This document shows positions 49,839 to 58,300 of a stretch of 64,000 nucleotides of DNA, one piece after another (position 1 is the first letter of the stretch; each line of letters begins with the position of its first letter). Source of the DNA: JADJPL01 sp041183125. Its GTDB lineage: Bacteria; Bacteroidota; Bacteroidia; Chitinophagales; Saprospiraceae. The notes below the pieces were generated by a model. It searched no databases and was not told the DNA's origin. It saw nothing but the letters and a program-made list of their open reading frames with translations. The stretch covers positions 12,220-76,219 of the forward strand of contig JBEGMH010000344.1 in assembly GCA_041183125.1 (NCBI GenBank). Reading direction: 5' to 3'. Made by a program: the position numbers and the translations under genes.

Positions 49839-51829
49839 AACGCCCCGTTTGCCTGCATGGATTTCCGGTAGTCCACAAAAAAGTACAAGCTGTCGGGGTT
49901 GCGCATGGAGTCTATGTTGGCGGCACTCTCAGGTGCTTTGCCCATCAGTATTTTCTTTACCGGCATTTCCATTTTTTTCCCGCTGATGGTGTAGGGCAGT
50001 TCCGGCACGGCAACGATGGCATCCGGTACGTGTCGGGGGGAGTGCTCCGTGCGCAGGGCGCGCACTATCGTTTGCCGGAGCCGCTCGTCGAGCGATACTC
50101 CTGGGCAGAGTACAATGAAAAGCGGCATAAAAAAGCGCCCCTGTGGCAACTCGAGGTTGACCACGAGGCTATCTGAGATGTCGGGAATCCGGTCCAGGGT
50201 GCGGTAGATTTCCGCGGTTCCTATTCTGACCCCCTGGCGGTTCAGGGTAGCGTCCGAACGTCCGTAGATGACCAAGGTGCCACGAGGCGTAATGCGCACC
50301 CAGTCCCCGTGCCGCCAAACGCCCGGGTACATATCAAAGTAGCTTTCGCGATAACGGCTGCCATCGGAGTCATTCCAAAAGCCGGTTGGCATGGAGGGCA
50401 TGGGCTGCAACACCACCATTTCCCCCACTTCATCCTCTAAAGGGTTTCCATGCTCATCAAAAGCATCGAGGGCGCAGCCGAGGGCACGGCACTGGATTTC
50501 GCCCCGGTACACCGGCAACAGGGGGCAACCGCCCACAAACGCGGTACAAACATCTGTTCCTCCGCTCATCGAGCACAACCAGACCTCTCTCCCGATGGCT
50601 TTCTGTACGTAATCGAATGCTTCTGGAGGAAGCGGGGAACCGGTGGAACCAACCGAGCGGATTGAACTGAGATCAAAGCGTTTGCAGGGCTCCAGGCCCA
50701 TCTTCATGCCCGCGACCAGAAAGGAAGCGCTCGTGCCGAAATGGTGTATGCCCGCGCTGTCGGCCAATTCCCACAATACGCTGAGGTCCGGCCAGGAAGG
50801 GCTTCCGTCGTACAACACCAGCGTCGCTCCAAGTAACAGGGAAGACTGGGCAAAGTTCCACATCATCCAGCTGGTCGTGGAGTACCAGAAAAAGCGTTCG
50901 CCTGCCCGCACATTGTTGTGGAAGGCCAGGTATTTCAAATGTTCCAGCAAGATCCCGCCCTGGCCATGTACCATCGCCTTCGGTGGCCCGGTCGTGCCGG
51001 AAGAATACAGCACCAGCAACGGATGGTCGAACGGCAAACGCTGGAAGTTCAGTACCGCAAGCGGGTCGGAACTGGCTTTTTCCCAAAGGACCTGCGGAAT
51101 CCCTGTAACGACGGCTGCCCGTTTGTCGAGGTTGGGCACCAGGACGAGGTGTTCCAGAGAGCTCAGCGATGCGCAAAGCTCCTGTACTACGTCGAGGCGA
51201 TGGAAGGGTTTTCCACCATAGGTATAGCCGTCCACGGCGATCAAAATGCGCGGGGCAATCTGTTGAAAACGGTCCATTACGCTGTTGGCCCCAAAATCCG
51301 GCGAACAGCACGACCATACCGCACCGATCGAACTACACGCCAAAAACGCGATCGTCGCCTCCGGTATGGCGGGAAGGTAGCCCCCTACCCGATCGCCCGG
51401 TCCAACCCCCTGCTGCTTGAGCCATGCCGCAAAAGCAGCTGTTTTTTGCCGCAGCTCCTCCCAGGAAAACACCCTGATCTCCCCGGACCGCTCGGAGCGG
51501 AACAAAAGCGCCGGGCGCTGCGGGGAAGCAGCGCGAAAGACGTGTTCGGCGTAGTTCAGCGAAGTGCCCGGAAACCATTTTGCACCGGGCATCGTCCGGG
51601 AGGCAAGTACCGCCTCGTACTGCCCATCAGCTAAAATGCCAAAATACTCCCACAGGCTTCCCCAGAAGGCTTCGATATCGCGGACCGACCAGCGCCAGAG
51701 CGCTTCGTAATCCTCGAATTCCAAGTCCCGGTGTTGCTTGAGCCAAGTGAGGTAATCGTTGATGGGAGCACCTGTGAGGAAGGCCTCGGAGGGCGTCCAG
51801 TAGGGAACGGGCTGCAAATCATGCTTCAT
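49835..51829 (-). CDS. Acetoacetyl-CoA synthetase
   Basis: 664 residues from the ATG at 51829, the usual length for the family (about 650). Upstream codons to 51973 are not protein-like. The N-terminal ACAS-type segment reads WRWSVRDIEAFWGSLWEYF. The AMP-binding signature is YSSGTTGPPKAMVHG, and the A8 and A10 motifs are LNRQGVRIGTAEIY and SGKKMEMPVKKIL, with the catalytic Lys in the last. These point to acetoacetate-CoA ligase over acetate-CoA ligase. It activates acetoacetate for lipid or polyhydroxyalkanoate use in the cytoplasm. It is translated just ahead of the ATP-grasp gene. Confidence 0.92.
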   Translation of the reverse strand: MKHDLQPVPYWTPSEAFLTGAPINDYLTWLKQHRDLEFEDYEALWRWSVRDIEAFWGSLWEYFGILADGQYEAVLASRTMPGAKWFPGTSLNYAEHVFRAASPQRPALLFRSERSGEIRVFSWEELRQKTAAFAAWLKQQGVGPGDRVGGYLPAIPEATIAFLACSSIGAVWSCCSPDFGANSVMDRFQQIAPRILIAVDGYTYGGKPFHRLDVVQELCASLSSLEHLVLVPNLDKRAAVVTGIPQVLWEKASSDPLAVLNFQRLPFDHPLLVLYSSGTTGPPKAMVHGQGGILLEHLKYLAFHNNVRAGERFFWYSTTSWMMWNFAQSSLLLGATLVLYDGSPSWPDLSVLWELADSAGIHHFGTSASFLVAGMKMGLEPCKRFDLSSIRSVGSTGSPLPPEAFDYVQKAIGREVWLCSMSGGTDVCTAFVGGCPLLPVYRGEIQCRALGCALDAFDEHGNPLEDEVGEMVVLQPMPSMPTGFWNDSDGSRYRESYFDMYPGVWRHGDWVRITPRGTLVIYGRSDATLNRQGVRIGTAEIYRTLDRIPDISDSLVVNLELPQGRFFMPLFIVLCPGVSLDERLRQTIVRALRTEHSPRHVPDAIVAVPELPYTISGKKMEMPVKKILMGKAPESAANIDSMRNPDSLYFFVDYRKSMQANGAL

Positions 51830-51935
51830 AGTGCCAAATATTGGGTTAGACGGGTGACGAGGGGTTAGCCAAATGAGAAAAAATAAGCGTATAAAATTAC
51901 CTTTTTTTGTAACATTGCAAGAAAGCAAAGCAAAT

Positions 51936-54206
51936 ATGCCCGTACCTGTTCGGCTAATCGGGGCCTTCGCCACGGTCGCAATCTGCGCCTTTCTCCTTTT
52001 CCTGCGCTTTGGGGATTACCTCCGCTTTGAAAAGGGGATGGTTATAGAACCGTACGGGGACGGCCTGAAAGCGTACATGTCGCCTGCCTATCACGCTCTA
52101 TACGACAGTACCTGGACGCTTTTTCAGGGCATGCACTATCCCTACGGCGACCACCTGGTGATGTCGGACCCCATGCCTATCGTGGCCAATGGGTTAAAGC
52201 TGTTCCACAGCCCTGGCAGCGATTTGATAGACGAGACCATCCGCTGGACGCACTTGTCCATGTTGTTGTCTATTCTGGTCTCGGCCCTGTTTCTATACCT
52301 CATCCTGGAGCGGCTACAGCTTCCGGTTTGGCTGGCCTGTACTGCTGCGCTGGCCTTGAGCTTTATGGCCCCTATGGTCGCCCGGATGGGCTTCCATTTC
52401 GGGCTTGCCCAACCCGCAGCCCTGCCCATGGCCTTCTATTTCCTGATGCGCTTTCAGGAGAGCCCAAGGTGGGGGTACAGCGCCCTGTTAGCTTTCACTA
52501 TTTTATTCTTTTCTTTGTTTCATTTTCATTATTTTGGATTGTTTGTATTGGGTATTTCATTATATTATTTTATAGATTTTATGCTTATCCGGCGGGGTCG
52601 GCATTGGGCGCGCATGTTGCCGCACTATGCGCTGCAGGTGTTGGTCCCCTTTGTACTGCTCAACACCTGGCTGGGCAGCGGGCCTGAGGTTTCCGACCGC
52701 GCCTCACAGCCTTGGGGTTTCTCGTTTTACCGGGCGCGGTTAGAGGGGCTGTTCACCTCTGCCGAGCAGCGGCAGTGGCAATGGGTGGACCGCTGGGTCT
52801 CCCCACTTCCCGACCTGGACATTGAAGCGCAGAATTACATCGGTCTCTTTGCCGGGTTTGGCCTCTTTTTATTGCTGGCCATACAGCTCCGCGCCGGGTT
52901 CCGCAGGCCGCTCTTGCCAGATGCTGTGCCCCAACGGGCCTTTCTGGTCCGACTGTTGCCGGCATCGCTGCTCCTTTTGTTGTTTGCCTTGGGGCTGCCG
53001 TTCGCCCTGCCGGGTGTTGAGCCTTTACTCCGTTTTACGGGCCCTCTTCAGCAATTCCGGGCCCTGGGGCGCTTTTCGTGGATGTTTTATTTCGCTGCGA
53101 ATATCTTCGTGTTAGCCTGGGCCAGCCACCTGCTCCGGAGGGCAAAGTGGGCCCTGGGAGCGATCGCCGCCCTGCTCTGCGTCGAGTCGTACCAGTACAT
53201 CATGGCCCGCAACCTGGCATTAGACCCCGTACCCAGTCTGCAGGCTAACGCGTCGCTCGCCCAGCAGGCACTGATTGCCCCAGGCGATTACCAGGCCATC
53301 ACCACAGTGCCCTTTTTCCATCTCGGTTCGGAAAGTTTCTGGTGGGAACCCACCCATTTGCAGCAAGAGGCGATGGTATTGGCGCTGCGGACAGGCCTGC
53401 CGCTGTGCAACGCCATGTTGTCGCGTACTTCCAGAAGCCAGACGATCAAGCAACTACAGCTCATGAGCGAGCCATACCGCCCGCCTGTGCTTTTGAAGGA
53501 CCTCCCCGACCAGCGTCCTTTGCTGTTGTTGTACGACAAACGCGGAGCGGCTGCCCAATCGCCCAAATGGGACCATTTTCGCAGTGCCCTGGACACGATG
53601 AGCATAGAACTGCTCTTTACCACCAACGATTTCAACCTCTACAAACTCCCCCTCAGCTTTTTTGAAAAAAACCTGGGCAAACGGGAGCAGGAGATGGCCA
53701 CGCTGACCGATACCCTGGCTGAACCCGACCCGCTGCGCTTCGTACGGCGCAGCTTTGACAGGTTAAAAAGTGGGAAAACATACCAGGGGGGCGGTGCCTT
53801 ACAATCCTCCGCACATAAAGCGGAGACGCTTTACGATGGGCCCCTGCCTCTGGCGGGGCCGGAGGGGCGCTATGCGATGTCGTTCTGGGCTTTTGTGGAT
53901 GAGGACCTGCGTTCCCGCAGCGAGGTGCACGTGCGCGTTTACCATCCCCAAACAGGGGAAACCGCCTTTGAAATACGAGAAGGCGTGCATCGCTGGTCCA
54001 CCGTTTTTGACCCGAAAGGGTGGGCTTTGGTCGAATATGAGCTACAAGCCGCCGCGGGGATGTACCTGCACGTCAGCGTACAGAACAAAATGTTGGGCAG
54101 AGCCCCCTTGTATTTCGACGAATGGCTGTTGCGCCCGGCTAATTATGCGGTAAAATCATCCGGAGGGCATTTCTTTTCCTATAATAATCGCTTTTATAAA
54201 AGATAG
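51936..54206 (+). CDS. Large polytopic membrane protein, unknown function
   Basis: 756 residues from the ATG at 51936 (MPVPVRLIGAFATVAICAFLL). A start at 51873 would extend it by 21 basic residues. Ten or more membrane helices fill residues about 8-450. The N-terminal loop MVIEPYGDGLKAYMSPAYH and an FxxFGxxxxD-like layout recall GT-C glycosyltransferase-type membrane enzymes, but no definite motif was found. The last 300 residues are mostly soluble, with a beta-rich carbohydrate-binding-like C-terminal part (about 600-756). Role unknown; a lipid-linked sugar or surface-polymer enzyme is a guess. A very AT-rich patch (52501-52580) lies inside the helices. The PLP-enzyme gene starts three bases after its stop. 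Confidence 0.75.
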   Translation: MPVPVRLIGAFATVAICAFLLFLRFGDYLRFEKGMVIEPYGDGLKAYMSPAYHALYDSTWTLFQGMHYPYGDHLVMSDPMPIVANGLKLFHSPGSDLIDETIRWTHLSMLLSILVSALFLYLILERLQLPVWLACTAALALSFMAPMVARMGFHFGLAQPAALPMAFYFLMRFQESPRWGYSALLAFTILFFSLFHFHYFGLFVLGISLYYFIDFMLIRRGRHWARMLPHYALQVLVPFVLLNTWLGSGPEVSDRASQPWGFSFYRARLEGLFTSAEQRQWQWVDRWVSPLPDLDIEAQNYIGLFAGFGLFLLLAIQLRAGFRRPLLPDAVPQRAFLVRLLPASLLLLLFALGLPFALPGVEPLLRFTGPLQQFRALGRFSWMFYFAANIFVLAWASHLLRRAKWALGAIAALLCVESYQYIMARNLALDPVPSLQANASLAQQALIAPGDYQAITTVPFFHLGSESFWWEPTHLQQEAMVLALRTGLPLCNAMLSRTSRSQTIKQLQLMSEPYRPPVLLKDLPDQRPLLLLYDKRGAAAQSPKWDHFRSALDTMSIELLFTTNDFNLYKLPLSFFEKNLGKREQEMATLTDTLAEPDPLRFVRRSFDRLKSGKTYQGGGALQSSAHKAETLYDGPLPLAGPEGRYAMSFWAFVDEDLRSRSEVHVRVYHPQTGETAFEIREGVHRWSTVFDPKGWALVEYELQAAAGMYLHVSVQNKMLGRAPLYFDEWLLRPANYAVKSSGGHFFSYNNRFYKR

Positions 54207-54209
54207 ACG

Positions 54210-55391
54210 ATGGATTTCAGCAACCTGAAAAAAAGTACGACTGCCGTCTGGGGCGGAGAAGACCATATCCAAACCGACGGTTCGATAGCGACGCCGATCA
54301 GCCACAGCGTGGCCTTTGCGTATGAAGACCCCGACCACTGGCACCAGGTATCGTTGGGGAACGCCGAGGGCTATATCTACAGCCGAAATACCAACCCCAC
54401 CGTGGCGGTGCTGGAAGAAAAAATACGCCTTCTCGAAGGCGCGGAAGCGGCCACTTCCTTTGCCACGGGCATGGCTGCGATCAGCAACACCTTGTTTACC
54501 TTCCTGACCACGGGGAAACGGGTCGTTTCGCTCAAAGACACGTATGGAGGCACCAGCAAGATTTTTTTGGATTTTTTGCCCAAATACGGTGTACAGGTTA
54601 CCCTTTGCGACACGACCGACCATGCGCAAATCGAAGCCGAAGTAGCCAAAGGCTGTGACCTCCTCTACCTCGAAACACCCACCAACCCGACGCTCAAAAT
54701 CATAGACATCCGTCGGCTGGCGCAGGCGGCCCACCGCACCGGGGCCATTGTCGTCGTGGACAACACGTTTGCCTCCCCGATCAACCAAAACCCGCTGGAC
54801 TTAGGGGCCGACCTGGTCCTCCACAGCGCCACTAAGTTCTTGTCTGGCCATTCGGATGCCCTGGGCGGGTTGTTGGCGGGAAAAAAAGACCTTGTACGCC
54901 AGGTCTTCCATTTCCGGGAAATCAACGGGGCCAGCTTGCAGGCAGACCCTGCCTACCGGATAGCCCGCGGCATGAAAACCCTGGAGCTGCGCATTGCCCG
55001 CCAGAACGAATCGGCGCTGCGCATTGCCCATTTTTTGCAACAACACCCCAAAGTGGAGCAGGTATTTTACCCGGGCTTGGAAAGCCATCCGGGGCATTCC
55101 ATAGCCCGCGAACAGATGAGCGGGTTTGGAGGAATCCTAAGTTTTTCATTAGGAGGTGGTTATGCATCGGTTGCCGCGCTGCTCACGCGGCTAAAGCTGG
55201 TACACTTAGCCGCCAGCCTAGGTTCTGTGAGCACCCTCGCGGGCCCTCCCCGCACGACGAGCCATGTAGAGCTGAGCGCTGAACAACGCAAGCAGCTCGG
55301 CATACCGGAAGGGCTCGTGCGCTACTCGGTGGGCATCGAAAACGCAGAAGACTTGTTACAGGACCTCAACGATGCCTTGCACAGCCTTTAG
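54210..55391 (+). CDS. Cys/Met metabolism PLP-dependent enzyme (cystathionine synthase/lyase or sulfhydrylase type)
   Basis: 393 residues, standard length. The PLP lysine lies in SATKFLSGHSDALGG. Other family landmarks are ATSFATGMAAISNTL, LYLETPTNPTLKIID, VVVDNTFASP and PRTTSHVEL. The motifs place it in the cystathionine gamma-synthase / gamma-lyase / O-acylhomoserine sulfhydrylase group; sequence alone does not decide which reaction. It belongs to cytoplasmic methionine-cysteine metabolism. It follows the membrane protein gene with a three-base gap. Its stop overlaps the stop of the convergent TamB gene. Confidence 0.93.
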   Translation: MDFSNLKKSTTAVWGGEDHIQTDGSIATPISHSVAFAYEDPDHWHQVSLGNAEGYIYSRNTNPTVAVLEEKIRLLEGAEAATSFATGMAAISNTLFTFLTTGKRVVSLKDTYGGTSKIFLDFLPKYGVQVTLCDTTDHAQIEAEVAKGCDLLYLETPTNPTLKIIDIRRLAQAAHRTGAIVVVDNTFASPINQNPLDLGADLVLHSATKFLSGHSDALGGLLAGKKDLVRQVFHFREINGASLQADPAYRIARGMKTLELRIARQNESALRIAHFLQQHPKVEQVFYPGLESHPGHSIAREQMSGFGGILSFSLGGGYASVAALLTRLKLVHLAASLGSVSTLAGPPRTTSHVELSAEQRKQLGIPEGLVRYSVGIENAEDLLQDLNDALHSL

Positions 55392-58300
55392 CGCAGGCTG
55401 TCCTTCGCGTCCGGAGGCTTCACGAAGGGCGTCGGCGGGCGTTGTTTTTGGAGGTCTATGCGCAGGTTGCGCAAAAATTCACCAAAGGTATTGAATTCCT
55501 TGCGGTAGCTCAGGCCGCTGCCAATTTGAAGGATGCGGCCGCCGATGTCCGGCTGAAGTTTTTGGTATATCCTCAATTTGAGGCTTCTGTCTTCTACCAA
55601 TTGGTACTCGATGGCCACATCGTTCCCGATGAACGCCCCGGTTGCACCCGTTGCGGTGCGCCAGTTGTTGCCCAATCCGATATTGCCCCCCACCAGGATG
55701 GAGAGGCGGTCGTTGAAGTAGTTCTGGCGCAGGCTCACCTGTAATTCGTTGCCGCGGTTCAGGTTTCCATCCTGGGACAGGGCGCTTTGGTACTGGCTGT
55801 ACGCGATGTCAAAATCAACGCTGGACACTTTTCCGCCGCCCATCAGATCGGAGAAAAGCTCGGTGATCAAGAGGGAGAGTTGGTTCGACAACAGTTCGCT
55901 CACGGTATTGTAGAGGATCTGTGAGCCCTGGAAGGAAAAGTCTGCCGGAAGGAACTGCCCGGCCACGATCAACCCGAACACTTGTTTGTTCATTTCGTTT
56001 TGGTCCTGTTTCAGCAGGCGGAGTTTATTTTCCGCATAGCTTTGCAGTTCGCTCTGCAAGGTGGGGAAAGCCAGGTCGAACGAAACGGTGGGCTTCAGCA
56101 GGTCGCCTTTTAGTTGAAGGGTGAGGTCCACGTCGGTGTTTCGGGAGGCCAGGGTGCGGGTTTTGTCTGGGGCATTGGCCAGGTATTCCTGGATGAAATT
56201 GCTGACGGGTGCCTTCAAGTCTTTGTACTCTGCATCAATATTGATGATCGCCTTGAAAGGGTCTCCTGACCAGCTCAGGGTGCCGCCCCGCCGGATGGCA
56301 AAGTCCTTGTTGATGACGTTATAGAGGGTAAACAAGTACTCGCCCCTTTCAATGACGATATCGCCGAACATCTGAAAGCTCTGGTTGCGGGGCACGCTCA
56401 TGCGCAGGGCACCCCGTCCGCTGCCCTTGATGATATCGCCGGTCTGCTCGTTGAAGATAATCTGGAGCATGGCGGGTTCGACCACGACCAAGTCCATATC
56501 AAAACTCACCCCACTGGGCGGACCGGCCACGGTGGTGGGGGTCTGTGCCTTGGGCTTATTCTTGTCCACAAACGAAATAAAGCTCAAGGAGCCCGCACTG
56601 CGCGCCGAACTGACGGGGATGACCATTTCCGTCCCTTCCCCCACCTGGGCCTTCACATAGATATTGGGAGCTGAGAACAATCCGGAAAAGGTGACTTCCC
56701 CTTTGCCCAGGGCCGTTCCGTAAAAAGTACTGTTATCGCCTTTTTGGGTTTCCAGCGCGAGAAATTTATCGGTGATCAGGCGCGCACCGAAGCCAAATTT
56801 GTGCAGGTAGCGGTGCACCACCCCTCCTTGAATGACAGCGGTGTTCCCCAAGCGGTCTTTCAGCACGGCCCCGCTGATGTCAAACAAGGCATCATTGACT
56901 TTTGCGACCGCGCGATCCAGGGTGTATCGGGTTTTGAGGTAATTTACCGTAGTGGCGCCGTTGAAGAGGTAAATTTCCCCCGAGGTCCTGGGCTCCGGGA
57001 GGGAGCCGCTGAAGTGCATATCAGCATCGAAAATCCCACGGGTATTGCTCACGGTAGTCCCTATGAAATACTCAGCGACGGAGAGCGGGAAGGAGTGGAC
57101 ATTCAGGTTCAGGTCGAAATACCCTGCTTTTTTGATAGGTTCCTCCCCGTTATCGCGCAGGTTATAGAACCCTTCGGCGATCATCTGTGTAGTGTCGCGC
57201 GTGAGGGACACATAGGCGTGGATCGGCAGGCCCTGGTCTTTCATGCGGGCATTTACGCGCAGCACGCCCCAATCCTTTCCGTTCATAAAGAGCGAATCGG
57301 AGACCGCGGCCACCTGTACGTCTTTCAGTTTGAAGATATCCCCTGCCGAGACAACCGCATTTATCCTGCCCGAGAAAGCGATGGGTTTGAATTTGATCAG
57401 GCTGTTGATATCGCCGATTTCCAGGTTTAGGAAAGACAGTTCCAGGCCTTTTTTCCCTTTGCTTTCCAGCACGATGGCCTTATTGCCCCGGGTGAGGATG
57501 AACTCCCTGGCGATGAACTGGTCTTTTTTGAAAATGAGCGCATTTTCTTTGTTGATGATCCAGGTATCCCCTAACAGTTCGATTTGTGAATAGACGATAT
57601 GGTTGACCAGCGTGTTGCTGTCCTGCACGAAAAGCCGTCCGTCAATATTCAGGTTATCCAATCCAGGTTGGGCGTTTTCTTTTTTCTTCCGGGCGTAGTT
57701 CAGGCCATAATCCAGTGAATCGCCGTGCACCTGCATGAGTATGGCCAGGGGTTCAAACTCTTGTTTTTCATTGAGCACCATGCGGTGGACGCCAAAATCG
57801 AGGGAGCCTTTTCCGTTGCGGGTATTGATTTGAAGGGCGATGTCTTCGAGGTAGAAGCGATGGTACTGCAACCAGGGTGATTGTAGGTCTGCGTTCAACA
57901 CGCCCTGGCGATTGTCAAAATGTCCTTCTAGTTTCGTGCCGCTCAGGGAGCCCAGATTGGGGTCTATGAGGTTTTCAAAGCCTTTGCTGTTCACCACCTC
58001 GAGGAAAAAGTCGAAGCGGCTTGCCCTGGCCAATGTATCTTTCGGGTTGATTTTTAGTCTTTTGGAAAAACCTGGATGGTGTTTTGCCAGGTGCTGCAAC
58101 ACCATGGCCGGGATTTGTTCCACTTCGAACAAACCACTGAATTTTGCTTTCAGCACATCCGACTGGATGCTGAATATTTTATTGCCCAGGGGGTCGAGAT
58201 AGGTGGCCATCGCCGCAGAGTCCACCTGATACGGCTGGCCGTCGAGGGTGATTTCGAGGTTGCGCACCAGGCCGCTCCCTTCCAGATCGGCCATTTTTTG

